The notes: generated by a model from the letters alone, not told the origin. DNA of 64,000 nucleotides from Hippopus hippopus (GCA_946811185.2 OX328098.1:21461084-21525083); one strand, 5' to 3'; positions 44,755-55,887 are shown, numbered from the stretch's first letter. Numbers and translations are program-made.

Positions 44755-45002
44755 GCCTGGCGGGGTTGCTCAGTGGTTAGCCTATCTAACTCGTGACCTG
44801 GAGGTTGCAGGTTCGATACCCGGTTGCGACGACCTTTCTTTCCAGCGAATTTTCGCCCCTCACCTCTGATGCATGTGAGAAAAGTAGTCAGTGGCTTTGT
44901 GTCAGTACAGGTGTGGGAAAGCCAGGAAACACATGGGTGCGTCACTGACCGCCATGATATGACCTAAGCTGTTAAAATGGCGTTAAACTCCAATACAAAC
45001 TA
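44755..45002 (+). mobile_element. tRNA-headed SINE with a 12-bp target duplication
   Basis: Head GGGGTTGCTCAGTGGTTAGC (box A) and GCAGGTTCGATACCC (box B), body with GCCAGGAAACACATGGGTGC, tail GGCGTTAAACTCC. AAGGGTAATAAA stands at 44743-44754 and again at 45003-45014. It inserted into the right end of a family A MITE. Confidence 0.8.
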
Positions 45003-45039
45003 AAGGGTAATAAATACACCAATATTAATTATGCTATCG

Positions 45040-45269
45040 TTTTACCACACAATCCCAAGTTTTAATGACCCTGAGGAAGAAGTCATTTGAAAACATTATG
45101 GGAGAAGGAGGAAATGCTGGTTACCAGCATTTTCTCCTTTTCCCACAATGTTTTCTACCCTGTCAAAGACAGCAGTCATCTTTTGAGCTATATTTTTGTT
45201 GTTGTTGTTGTCTGCAAATGATTTCAATTTGGTCAAGACCAAAATTTCGTCCTTTGGTAAAGAGTTCAT
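45040..45269 (+). mobile_element. Family A TTAA-MITE, fwd
   Basis: TTTTACCACACAATCCCAAG, core GGAAATGCTGGTTACCAGCA (central base in the rev state). Confidence 0.75.
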
Positions 45270-45384
45270 CATTTTAAGGATACTCTTTGACTTGCCTCAG
45301 TATACTGTAATTGGAATTTTTCTACCCTAAAATTTTTAATTCGCTGTTGAAAATAGGCTAGAGAAAATTCCTCCAAACATTCCC

Positions 45385-45490
45385 ATACTTGAATGATTCT
45401 GACATAGACGGCTTTCAAAAACATTTTGAAAAAAAAAAAGAACGCTGCAATTAGAATTTGCTGCCTTTTCCACAAAATTTTCTACCTTGG
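45385..45490 (+). mobile_element. Family A fragment, fwd
   Basis: ACGGCTTTCAAAAACATTTT to CACAAAATTTTCTACC; an A-run expands the core. Confidence 0.45.
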
Positions 45491-45640
45491 ATCAACACTA
45501 CTTAAGACGCCGGCGATAATTTGCGAGAAAATAAAACAATCGTAATTTGCAACCATGTGTACCATGCTAGGTCTAGATTTACACATACTTTGATTATTCA
45601 TGAAAAATATCTACAAATTTCAAATAAATAAGACACTTAC

Positions 45641-45760
45641 TTCATTTTTTCCGGATCAAATTGTCTAGGTCTCTCTGCGAAACACCATACTGCCCACTCA
45701 AACGTTGACTACTCACTGAGCAATCTCGTGCGCGGTTGATTGATCACGTGATCGGGGTCA
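45641..45760 (-). promoter_or_regulatory. Possible first exon and promoter of a minus-strand gene
   Basis: This is a local rise in GC and CpG with no repeat signature. It contains CACGTGATC and a cryptic uORF, and ends ATGAA followed by GTAAGTG, a consensus splice donor at 45640. A frame through it is open for 19 codons (EWAVWCFAERPRQFDPEKM) but has no upstream ATG. It could be the 5' end of the gene that owns the 34.8-kb exon. Unproven. Confidence 0.28.
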
Positions 45761-45849
45761 GCCTAAAAACCAACCAGAACAGACGGGAACAGAAGCCTTT
45801 ATTGACCCTCAATCTCCTTCACAACTGAAGCCGCCGAAATGCGACCACT

Positions 45850-46020
45850 AAAGATTGATATCAGACTGAAAAAAGGCATTCTGATTTTTGATCTACACTG
45901 TCCGTTTTGTTGAGATAATCTGGCCAAGAGCAACCTTAAACTTGCAATTATTTAGGCCTTATTTCTAGACTGGCATTGTCTTTTCTCAAGGTTTATTTGG
46001 AGCTCTCGGGTAACCAACAA
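45850..46020 (+). mobile_element. Family B MITE
   Basis: GATATCAGACTG..., CATTCTGATTTTTGATCTAC, then CAACCTTAAACTTGCAATTA. The palindrome is decayed. Confidence 0.5.
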
Positions 46021-46111
46021 GTCACTTATTTATAGATGAACTTGGAATTGTACCAGTAACATGTCTTTGGATTTCTAGATTCATTTCTTTTTTTACGTTT
46101 GTTTGTACATA

Positions 46112-46372
46112 AATGGCGAGCATCACATGAAAAGGGGCATTCGGACATTTGCGTAAACTGTTGTTTCGGATCAGTCCACGCAGGCTAATCCGAGACGGCA
46201 CTTTAAGACTACCGGTACATTAGAATTTGTTCTTCAGTAGACGCGCAAAAAAAGAAAATTACATAAAAGCGGAAAGTGTCGTTTCGGATTAGTCTGCGCG
46301 GACTGCGCAAGCTGATACGAGACGACACTTTACGCAAACGTCCGAATGCCTCCTCTCCGCGTGTTTCAGGCC
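46112..46372 (+). mobile_element. Family C-related MITE
   Basis: Two hairpin-type blocks (GTTTCGGATCAGTCCACGCA and TTCGGATTAGTCTGCGCGGA) separated by AAAGCGGAAAGTGTCG-type sequence. Both ends read GCATTCGGACATTTGCGTAA or its inverse. Confidence 0.55.
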
Positions 46373-46603
46373 ACATAGGAATTTATCCACTCCAAAGTTT
46401 ACAGTCGTGCTCACCACTGACCGATAGGACGCTTGAGAGGGCTTGTTTCTTCGTAGGTTGACAAACAAATTTTTCTTGATATTTTCTATATAATATTGTT
46501 TGGGAGAAAAAATCGTTTTTTGTGGTATTTGTCCAAGACAATACCACTATGAGTTCAATATTGAATTTTGAAGACCATGTATCGTCAGAGCTCCAGATAA
46601 GAG

Positions 46604-46637
46604 CAGGGATCGTATATACACATATATAAGATCCCTG
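46604..46637. mobile_element. 34-bp CAGGGATC mini-palindrome
   Basis: It opens CAGGGATCGTATATAC and closes AAGATCCCTG. No matching target duplication was seen. It abuts a family A MITE fragment. Confidence 0.4.
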
Positions 46638-46805
46638 TTCAAACTGAAAGCATTTGCAAGTGACAAAATAAATGTGGCTCAAAAATTGAAATTCGTTTTG
46701 GAAAGGGTAGAAAACACTGTTGGAAAAGAAGAAAGTGCTGATTACCAGCATTTTCTCTTTTTCCTACAATGTTTTCAAAAGGTCTCTTTCTCAGGGTCAT
46801 GAGAG
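46632..46805 (-). mobile_element. Family A TTAA-MITE, rev, ends lost
   Basis: CAAACTGAAAGCATTTGCAA, core GAAAGTGCTGATTACCAGCA. Confidence 0.65.
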
Positions 46806-49445
46806 AGTCTTCTTCAAATTCAACATTGGTACAAATGAGCTAAAGCCCTCTGATAGGGCAGGCGGAAAACATTATGTGAAAATGAAAAAAAATGTGGGAC
46901 AAATGGTAAGGGCACAGATAATCTCTGCCTGGGGCTAATTTACAGCTATAGTCTGTATCAATACTAACAGTTATGGGCAACTCATGTGTGAAAGAAACCA
47001 AATCTTAATTTTATGTCTTTAGTCATTTGTAAAATATGAAACATAAATATTATGAATTCTCTTTCTCTCTCTTTATCAACAATACAGGGTTTTCACAACC
47101 CTGGGAAAGAAAGCTTTTGAAACTTTAAAAAATGCTGGTAATGTGTTACTTGCATAAGGTCCTTGAAAACATCTATATAAATAAATTTGACTGTTTTAAG
47201 TCTAAAAAACATGTTGTTAGTAAAGACTGAAGAAGGATCTGCACCCAAAATCACCATCAGAAAACCTTTGTTGGATGCAAGCACTAATTCAGTGCAGATT
47301 TCTGTACTGACTTTTCTGAATAAATTTTCAATGAAGATCAGATTTTAGTGAATACGTTGATGTGCACTCGACCAGTTTGTGTCTGATGTTATCCAAAATC
47401 ACCCAACCACACAGATCAAATTGTCTCATTTTATCCACGGGGATTATAGAGAAAATAGCGTGTGGATGGTTGGAGTGATCTATGTAGCCAGGAAAAACAA
47501 GAGTAATCTATGGTGGCATGTTTCTGCCGCGAGATACGAGATAGCTATCATGATAATTTAAGAGAAGTATCGTGATAAAACAAAGATTTTCATGATAAAA
47601 ATATCGCGATAATTCTAACTCTTATCATGATTTTTTGTGCTTTCGTGCCCACAACTGACATTCATGGTACCTATAATTAGATACGGTTTCGGAACACCTT
47701 CGTCTACAACCTTATGAATTCTCCTTTTCCCTGGATGGTTTTAAAGTTGTTCGTAGGAGGCATTTCGAGTCGTCTTTGTGATTTTACAGACCTCTGTTCA
47801 TATCGAGTATTGTCAAAATTTACCAATTAAGGTACAATAAAAATTGTTAATGATTCGAAATTTTACTTACTGCAATCTTATTAAAGGGTAACTCCAGACC
47901 AAAATTTTCATTTCCAAATCGGATAAAACTATACTAGAGTATGTTAACAAAATTTTTTTTTAGCGTTCTGTGATGCTTACTTCAAGAGATATAGAGGTTT
48001 TCACCTGTCTGACAGTCGCTAATTGAAAAAATCGTGACTTCCGGCAGTTTGCCGTGACGTTACAAGTGTGAGAAGATATGGTCGCTATATATGAACTAAC
48101 GCAGAAAACAGAGAAAACTGCATGAAATTTGTAAAGATATAAATTGCTTTATCACGTTTCAATCACTTGTGTACTGCAGAATTTTCACATCTATCGCTCT
48201 TACATCTTACTACAATCATAGGAAAGAAATTTTGAATGAATTAGCCTAGTGGAGATAGTATACTACTTATGAAAAGGAAAAGTTATTCTTCTGGTGGGAA
48301 ACAAAACTATTTTGAAATTTATTTCTTGAAGTTATTTCAATTATACCACTGCCTAATCAACGAATTTTAATAGATAAAAATAAAAAAATAATAATAACTC
48401 AAGATAGTTGAAACATGCCAAAAGTCTCTTCTACTAGGCGGTAGAAGGAAGAAGGAACGTTGCAATGTGTAAAGTAAGTCATTCGAATACAGTTCTAAGG
48501 CTGTTTCTACCAAATATAGGACACCGTCGATCATTGAACGGTCTACAAATCCTGCGCAGTCTGATCTTGATCTTCACCATCAGTGTCAGCATTTTACATG
48601 TCTCCTTCAGCTTGGGAAGAATTAAAAGCGTTAATCTACCTCAGAAATCGTATCCTCTCTTTAACATTCACGAACAATATCAAATCCAGCACACATCCTG
48701 AATTTGCTGTTGAAGTTAAATCCATTTTTTATTTTTTCACTTGATCTTCATTTATTTTCCTACGTGTTTTTTTTTTCACAATTTCAAATTTGTTTCTTTC
48801 ATCAACAACGTTAAAAGATTGTCTGAATTGCCTCCTGCCTTCCTGCCCTCCATATCATGCAGTAAACGTTTTTGATCGTCTGCAAAATACAGGGTCAATC
48901 CATTTCCTACATACTGAGACATGTAAGGCGTAAAATTTAAGTGGAAATACCAACGTGGACAAAAATTCTTCCGTATTTCTCGCTGTAATCATGTACGAGA
49001 TAACAGATGCAGATTGCTGACCATAAAAATGGTGCGTAAATTAAAACTTTATAACTGCATACAAACTTTACACAAACTTTTAGTGCGCCAACTTTTTATT
49101 TTGCGAAAAGAATTGTGTGTTCCATCAATGCAAAGGGGCAAAGGGTTAATTCGGCGCCTCTTTGATGTTGGTATCGCACCGTTGTGGTCTCACATATTTT
49201 TTTTACCCGGCTTGCAGCTAGAGGTTAACAAGCACTTGTCATAAACATGTCATGTACAAAGTTACTCTTCTGTTTTCACGACCATATTGAGCCCTTTTCC
49301 TTATGAAATGTGAATGGAATTTGGAATTTTACACAGGTTAAATGGGTAAGTCGAACGTCATAACTTTTGTCTTTTCCTCATTCATACGATCTTTAAAAAA
49401 AAATCCCATAATCTGCTTGTCAAATTCTATTCTAACTACCCTCCA

Positions 49446-49446
49446 A

Positions 49447-49477
<31 letters not shown>

Positions 49478-49487
49478 GCTCGCTCTC
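49446..49487 (+). repeat. (CT)n microsatellite
   Basis: CTCTCTCTTTCTCTCTCTCT and CGCTCGCTCTCG. Confidence 0.9.
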
Positions 49488-49579
49488 GTATGAAAGAGAT
49501 GGATAATCAACAGTGAATTTACCATTGATTTCTTGCCTCATTTAAATTTCTGTGGGGCCCCAAGGCTGCTGAAAGCGAC

Positions 49580-49745
49580 TCAATGACCTTTTCTGAACAG
49601 TGTATATTAAGATCAGACTGCACAGAAAGTGCAATCTGATCTTATGTACAGTGTCCAATACGGAGATATCTATTTTTATATCTCCAAAAACTAGCACTTT
49701 TCGAAATTTTGCAATCGGCATGTTATTTAACCTGTTGAGGATTAA
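49580..49745 (+). mobile_element. Family B MITE, partial, inside the 47.5-50.4 kb element
   Basis: AAGATCAGACTGCACAGAAA and GTGCAATCTGATCTTATG form the palindrome. Confidence 0.5.
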
Positions 49746-50614
49746 TGGTAAATCTGATATTAAGCCACGTCATTCGGTTCAGACAGCAGACCGACGAATA
49801 AATAGTCCTCTCCTGGCTCGAAATATTGCTTAAACTCGGCACCCGGCATACGATAGGGATTTTTGTGACGAAAAAAGTCGTCTCCCGACATGAGGGAAGA
49901 TAAGGCTGTGAGAAAAGTCAGTATCAGAGCAAATTAATAGTACACAGAAGCCGAAATAAGCAGATTTCACAAACTCGCACAGGTGTGCAAACCACATTTT
50001 CGCTTATAACTCTCTTTTTACGATAGACATTGAAATACGGTTTTGAATTTTAAGATTGTATTCATTTAAGGATTCATATATCCAAAATGAGATTTTGGCT
50101 GTAGTTGCCCTTTAAGTCAAAACTACCGAGTTCATCCAAATGATGCATTTTCTATTTATAGATATCGAGAAACGGGTAGAACTATCACAATAGTTTTATC
50201 TCGCATGTCAGCTTCGAGCACGGTTAAGAAATTTTGCGATAAAATATTAGTTTATCGTGATACTTTTATCAGAAAACTTTTCACTATCTTGATAAGATTT
50301 CCAGGAAACTTAATTTATCGCGATAGTTTACTAAAATTATCATGATAGCTATCTCGTATCTCGTGGCAGAAATATGCCACCATAGAAATCAGCTGATCGC
50401 ATACGCATCAAGCATTTGTCAGTTTTCTTTTTCTCCATTGTGCGAACAATAGGTTTTCGCTAGACATTTTTACTTGGTAAGAACAGCGATTATTAATGTA
50501 CATATCTCGCAGAAAGTCCAGATTATGCTTTGCTAATAAGCCACAAATATCAGGTATAAAGCCCATTCTTACTTTTGAAGGATGATAAATAAAATGAATG
50601 GACTTTCTTAAGAA

Positions 50615-51127
50615 TTAACGTTTACATAGCGCTGATTCCTTCATACTCAATATTTTGTGTAGAAACATGAGCTTTCTTCTTTCAATCATGGCCGCTGTAC
50701 GGTTTAAGCACAACACTGATTTGCACATATCAGACCAGACTCTATTAAGAAAGCCTTCTATCAGTTTTACTATACAATGTTGAAAGACATTACCAGTAAG
50801 TGTTTGTAGGTTGGTATCTTCCAAATAATTCCACAGCTCGCTCCCATAAAGAGCTACTAGTAATGGGATACATGTAATTATTGACCGATAGAGCCTTTGA
50901 GATGTCATGGGATTTAGTGCATTTGGCATCATGCTGAGGTCCGCCATAGAATAGAACACCCTTTTCGCTATTACACAGCGGTCTGTGATGCGATTAGATC
51001 GTGATAATAAACTATGTTGTCTTATACTGAGTTGCATAGCATAATCACTCTGTTTTACGCATGATTGTCCCAACAGAAACTCATATGGCGTACTACCCTT
51101 TTTGTTGTTGAATACTGTTTTGAACAA
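50615..51127 (-). mobile_element. LINE fragment, post-reverse-transcriptase region
   Basis: A 170-codon frame has LNPMTSQRLYRSII, ALYGSELWN, NVFQHCIVKLIEGF, RVWSDMCKS and ERRKLMFLHKIL. This is the conserved tail that follows the reverse transcriptase in many molluscan jockey/CR1-like LINEs. The catalytic part is absent. The first 25 or so residues do not look conserved, so the true border is probably near 51060. It is a different lineage from the LINE at 19.4 kb. Confidence 0.75.
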
Positions 51128-51145
51128 TTTACTTCAAATTTCCAA

Positions 51146-51303
51146 CGGAATGAAAAGCAATATACAATATCAAGCATACTTTGAAGATTATTTGGGTATA
51201 ATGAAATTACAGTGAGATCGTGAGATCGGAATGAATAGCAATATACAATATCAAGCATACTTTGAAGATTATTTGGGTATAATGAAATTACAGTGAGATC
51301 GTC
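51146..51303 (+). repeat. Tandem duplication, about 81-bp period
   Basis: CGGAATGAAAAGCAATATAC ... TTACAGTGAGATCG occurs twice almost identically. It overlaps the upstream border of the LINE fragment. Confidence 0.85.
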
Positions 51304-51754
51304 TACGACAGTCGGTTTTCCGCACTTTGCACTAAGGGTTATGTAGTTACTGCATATCTACGTTCTTTGAAAGTAGGGTAGGACAATATGGCCAGCAAAC
51401 GTTTTGGTAGGGACAGTCTGGCCTAGGACAATTTGGCCAGCCCAAAACATTAGGTAGGACAAATTGGTCTGATGAATACAACAGCTTGTTAAAATGGGGG
51501 TGGGTGGAATGCCCACCAGCAGCCAAAAGTAAACAAATCGGGACTCAAAATGAGGGCATCTCTTCTATAAACGTTTGGTAGATACTGTTATTTACGTATA
51601 AGTGATGTTTATTGCTTGATATATATTGAGCAAGCTGATCAGAATTGTCTCATAATTATCTTTTACTTTTTATTGCTGATGACTGGCAAAATTGTATTTT
51701 CAACCATACCATTAAATTAAATGTAGTAATTTGTAGAAGACATTTAAAAGGGGA

Positions 51755-51840
51755 TCCTACGTGGCTCAGTTTTACGTTGTTGGATTCTAAAACTGGAGGT
51801 CCTGGGTTCGGTCTTTACTCCAAACACAACATTCAATAAA
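51755..51840 (+). mobile_element. tRNA-like SINE head, degenerate
   Basis: CGTGGCTCAG followed by CCTGGGTTCGGTC gives weak box A and box B motifs. It is followed by an AT-rich tail. Confidence 0.35.
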
Positions 51841-51903
51841 TCAAATTATTATTGAGTTGAAATCTTTTACAAATAATCCTTTGTAAGAATATTAATGGAT
51901 TTC

Positions 51904-52130
51904 TTAACTCTTTACCAAACGACAAAATTTTGGACTAGTCCAAATTGTACGCATTTGCAGACGACAAAATAAATATGAATAACAAATTGAAATTTAATTG
52001 AGGAAAGGTAGAAAACATCGTGGGAAAAGGAGAAAATGCTGGTTACCAGCATTTTCTCCTTTTCCCACAATCTTTTCAAAAGCTTTCTTTCTCAGGGTCG
52101 TTAAAAGTCGGATTGTTTGGTAAAGAGTTG
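51904..52130 (-). mobile_element. Family A TTAA-MITE, rev, near consensus
   Basis: TTAACTCTTTACCAAACGAC, core GGAGAAAATGCTGGTTACCA, right end TTTGGTAAAGAGTT. Confidence 0.85.
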
Positions 52131-52361
52131 CTCCATTGTCAAGGTCCCAATCCAAAAAAAAAATCGGCATTATTATATGGGCACCTTTTTTCCCATTAAA
52201 GTTCAAACAGCTGCCATTTCATGTGTGATTTTCAAAACAGTGGAGTTATTCAGTGTCAATAAATTACAGTGCAGACAGCACTTTGATTTATGCCACCAAC
52301 AAGTACTTTGACAGACTGTACTGTAACAGAAATTGTCAAACCCATATTAATACCAGTTCTT

Positions 52362-52591
52362 TTAACTCTTTATCACACCACAAAAGTATAGACTTGTCCA
52401 AATTCAAAGCATTTGCAGGTGACAAATTAAATGCAGTTCAAAGGATGGGATTTATCTTTGAAAAGGGAGAAACCATTGTGGGATAAAGGAGAAAATGCTG
52501 GTTACCAGCATTTTCTTCTTTTCCCATAATGTTTTCAAAGCACTTCTTCCTCAAGAGTTGCTAAAACTTGGGGTTGAATGGTATGAATTAA
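52362..52591 (-). mobile_element. Family A TTAA-MITE, rev, full length
   Basis: TTAA at 52362-52365 and 52588-52591. Confidence 0.8.
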
Positions 52592-52724
52592 ACCTGCATG
52601 CATTAGACTCCCAACTAGTTTACTTTTGACCTCTAGTTTGCCTTTATTTCATATAGATTATCCACATTTTACAAGCTGTATCGAAAGTTGTCAGATATAG
52701 CTATAAATTTGATGCTTTGTGTTT

Positions 52725-52812
52725 AGAGGGGGAAAAATGTGGGAAAAGGAGAAAATGCTGGTTGCCAGCATTTTTTCTTCCGTTGTAATGTTTCAAAACC
52801 CTTCCATGTCAA
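52725..52812 (-). mobile_element. Family A core fragment
   Basis: GTGGGAAAAGGAGAAAATGC then TTGCCAGCATTTTTTC. Confidence 0.6.
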
Positions 52813-53063
52813 CTTTATAAGAGGGACTGTAAACCAGATTTTGTTTTGCAAGTTTTTTTTAGAAATTGTTAATAAGGCTGCTAATTTGAATTCATGGGCA
52901 AAGATGGCTCTAGAATCAAATCATGGAGATACATGTGGAAAGCACAAGGAATTACCCAATTATTTGTATTTTTGCTGTAAAATTTTTCTATTTGGTAGAT
53001 AAAGATACAGCTATTATGCTGTAATTTAAGCTATAAATACATTTTTAACACAGCCATATGATC

Positions 53064-53137
53064 AGTATAGCTCAGTTGGTAGTGCCACAGGCTTCTTTTT
53101 TGCAGGTTGTGGGTTCGAATCCCGTAGGAGACAAGAT
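53064..53137 (+). mobile_element. tRNA-like SINE head
   Basis: TATAGCTCAGTTGGTAG (box A) and GTGGGTTCGAATCCCG (box B) are good, but the 3' GGAGAC does not pair with the 5' end, so it is not an intact tRNA. Confidence 0.45.
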
Positions 53138-53316
53138 TTTTTTTTTCAGTTTCCTTTTTTTTCCCAAGTAAGGTTACACAGTCACGTCCCTATCATTTTT
53201 CCTTTAAAGCTTAATATCATCCTTCTGCCCGAAAGATATTTTAGGTCAGAATCTGGTTTCAGTGCCTATTTAAAACACAGGGTTTTTCGCTATGTAAATG
53301 GTTAACCTTAGAGCTT

Positions 53317-53498
53317 TAACCTTTAATAAACAACAAAATTGTAGACTTGTCCAAACTGAAAACACTTTCAGACAACAAAATAAATGTTCCTTAAATATTG
53401 GGATTCACTTTCAAAGGATAGTTTTAAATATTCCAAAAATGTTTTCAAATTGCCTCTTTCTTGAGGTTGTTAAAACTTGCAATTTTGTAATAAAGGGC
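53317..53498 (-). mobile_element. Family A TTAA-MITE, rev, core deleted
   Basis: AACAACAAAATTGTAGACTT to TGTTAAAACTTGCAATTTTG. Confidence 0.65.
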
Positions 53499-53504
53499 AC
53501 ATTT

Positions 53505-53695
53505 TCAGACAATGAAAATTTCAGCCACTTTTAAAGACAATGTGGATTAAGATCAGACCACACAGAACAAGAAATTTTATCTTAATTTACACTATCTGGT
53601 TTTTTTTTTGTGAGGATTCCAGGTGAACAACCCTGAAATTTTAACCTTCATTGCACTGAATAAACCCAATTGATATTTTTATTCTAGAAATAAGG
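53505..53695 (+). mobile_element. Family B MITE
   Basis: TTAAGATCAGACCACACAG and ATTTTATCTTAATTTACAC, then TGAATAAACCCAATTGATAT. Confidence 0.45.
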
Positions 53696-54071
53696 ACCAA
53701 TTAATTCTTTACCAAATGACAAAACTTAGGACTCAACCAAATTATGCCTGGTTCTTTAACATGCTCGGTTTAAAGCATCGTCACACTGAACTTCAGTTTA
53801 ACATCTCATCCGAAAGACTATTAGTAGTTTTAAATGGCCAGCTGTGGGCCTGGAAAATGAGAGAAGCAAATGAGAACATGTTACTAGAAAATATGTATGC
53901 ATAGCATCCACTGATGTTGCCACAAGCTGTAAGGCCAAAACCCTCCACAGCCTGGATGAAAATGGTCTTAATGATATTATTAAAAGAGGCAAAGAAAAGT
54001 CTAATCAATATAACACTTGTATTCCTGCCATAAGTCACAAAAAGAAATCACATGACTTGCTGCATTTACAC

Positions 54072-54109
54072 AGGGATCGTATATACACATGTATATATAG
54101 GATTCCTGA
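54072..54109. mobile_element. 38-bp CAGGGATC mini-palindrome with 7-bp target duplication
   Basis: The sequence opens CAGGGATCGTATATAC and closes GGATTCCTG. It is flanked on both sides by ATTTACA. It looks like a transposon reduced to its two termini. Confidence 0.5.
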
Positions 54110-54599
54110 TTTACATTTATGTAGGTGGTCCATTGGATCCACTTATTCACTCAAATTGGATTGACTAATCATTTTGCAAGGATAAATTAACATGGGTCAT
54201 TCCCAAATGTGACACACTCTGACTAGCTATTTTTCTACTGCAGTTGTGTGAGCTCTTCTTTAAGTATTTTGATCTAAACAAAAAAATGACAGACAATTCT
54301 TATTATCACCAGTTCAATAGAGTTATCTCTCTTTAAGCACTCGTGTACATCTATGGTAAGAAAATGAACAAAAACCGCCAGACATTGGTATATCACTGGA
54401 ATCTACACAGAGCCTGTAGGCAAATCGTTTACTAACCCATAAAGGGGAAAGAAAAATAAGAAATGACAGCCTTAAAATTCTTATTAGACACTGCATCGCA
54501 ATGAAATGTGCCTCCATTAATAGATGGTTGCGTTGGTTGTACTTTATATATAATGCATTTGATTTTTGTTAATGCATGGTCCCAGTAATAGGTTTAACT

Positions 54600-54824
54600 T
54601 TAAATTATCAAACAACAGAATCTTAGATTCATTCAAATTGAAAGCAAATGCAGACGACAAATTAAATGTGGCTCCAATGACTGAATTTTCTATGAAATGT
54701 TAGAAAACATTGTGGGAAAAGGAGAAAATGCTGGTTACCAGCATTTTCTCCTTTTCCCACAATGTTTTCAAAAGCCTTCTTCCCCAGGGTCGTTAAAAGT
54801 CGGGGCTGTGTGGGAAAGGGTTAA
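54600..54824 (-). mobile_element. Family A TTAA-MITE, rev, near-perfect core
   Basis: Core at about 54707-54771: an almost uninterrupted palindrome centred on GCTGGTTACCAGC. Confidence 0.85.
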
Positions 54825-55104
54825 ATGTGCCTTTAACTTTAAGAGTTCCACTTATGGAAGTAAGAAGTATTGTCATGCAGAAACACATAGGCATTATTCC
54901 AAAGCAAACAAAATTATACATGTAGTGCTACCACTCAAGCAGCGACAGAAATTTACACAAAAAGACAAACACTAAGGTCCTAAAGGGTAGGAAAATATTG
55001 TTTTTTCAAAGGCACTGAAAAATGAAAAACTTGTAAGAAAAGAAATGCTTGAAGTGAAAAAAGTCTTAATTATACAATGACAGGTCAAAGTCTTTTTTTC
55101 AGGC

Positions 55105-55330
55105 TTAATACTTTACCAAAAGACTAAACCTTTGACTTATCAAAATTGAAAGCTTTTGCAGAAGACAAATTAGAGATGACTCAAACGATGGGATTTGTCA
55201 TTGAAATGATAGAAAAAATTGTGGGAAAATTAGAAAATGCTGGTTACCAGCATTTCCTCCTTTTTTCATAATGTTTCAAAAGCCTTCTCCTACAGTCTTT
55301 AAAATTAGGGACTGTGTTATAAAGGGTTAA
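55105..55330 (-). mobile_element. Family A TTAA-MITE, rev, at the 3' end of the membrane-protein gene
   Basis: TTAA at 55105-55108 and 55327-55330; 11 nt separate it from the stop codon at 55342. Confidence 0.85.
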
Positions 55331-55341
55331 TGTCAGCTTCA

Positions 55342-55837
55342 CTACGGAATAAGGCTGTAGCCAGAACTAACATTTGCTGTCGGAACACTTGTACGACTTG
55401 GATTATCACCCAGAAATGTCCCCTCAGTATCGTCTGAGTCAAAAATCAATGGAGCTGAGGGTCCATGACTCTGAAACTGTCTTACGGCCATATTGTGACT
55501 TGATGTCTGCTGGGATATTTTGGTATGTATCCCAGGCTGAGCATTCTCTGGACGAGTGCAGGAAAAGGAGCCGTATAAGTTAGAGCTCCCTGCATTTAGT
55601 TCATACTCTCTTAAAATCTTAAAGTATTCTCCATCTTCGCTCTGCAGTACAACGATTCCTGGCTCTATTTCGTGGGCGTACACTGGTTTCATAGTCAATT
55701 TGCCCTTGTTGTTTGATTTTTCGTCTTGTTTACTCTCCCTGTCGCTGCACCAAGACCACAGATAGTAAAATAAAAGAAGAATGCCACCAGTTATTAGACC
55801 AGCATACAGCAAACTCTTCATGTTGTACTCTTCAACT
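55342..55837 (-). CDS. Main exon of a small single-pass membrane protein (about 172 aa in total)
   Basis: Acceptor TTATTATTTACAG ends at 55838. The frame runs from there to a TAG at 55342-55344. With the first exon the protein is about 172 residues: acidic N-terminal stretch, hydrophobic segment at about 16-35 (YAGLITGGILLLFYYLW), then WC and a charged Lys/Asp/Glu stretch, then a Ser/Thr/Gln-rich tail. Positive charges after the segment and acidic residues before it suggest N-out, C-in topology. The C-terminus SGYSLIP contains YSLI, a YxxPhi-type sorting motif, which would fit endosomal or lysosomal traffic (inference). Without the first exon a 159-residue product could start at the internal ATG (55819-55821). 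No family was recognised. The stop codon lies 11 nt from the terminus of a family A MITE, so the 3'UTR probably contains that palindrome. Confidence 0.75.
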
Positions 55838-55849
55838 CTGTAAATAATA

Positions 55850-55876
55850 ATAATGATGATGATGATGATGATGATG
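55850..55876 (+). repeat. (GAT)n microsatellite
   Basis: About eight GAT units close to the splice acceptor at 55838. Confidence 0.9.
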
Positions 55877-55887
55877 ACAAAAATAAC

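Larger units (their letters stand above)
47506..50387. mobile_element. About 2.9-kb terminal-inverted-repeat element, non-coding
   Basis: Ends TATGGTGGCATGTTTCTGCC and the inverse of TATGGTGGCATATTTCTGCC; similarity continues about 50 bp (CGAGATACGAGATAGC) with two changes, then weaker TATCGCGATAA-type motifs. TA lies at each outer border, as in Tc1/mariner-type insertions. A second inverted pair TTAAAGGGTAACTCCAGACC (47882) / GGTTGTAGTTGCCCTTTAA-like (near 50098-50115) sits inside. No transposase frame was found. Confidence 0.55.

Noticed and set aside
53064..53137. Possible tRNA gene
   Set aside because: Boxes A and B are good, but the two ends cannot form an acceptor stem; better read as a SINE head.
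53716..54060. Two partly open frames near 53.7-54.1 kb as a gene
   Set aside because: Neither has splice borders or recognisable motifs; one is cut by the CAGGGATC mini-element.
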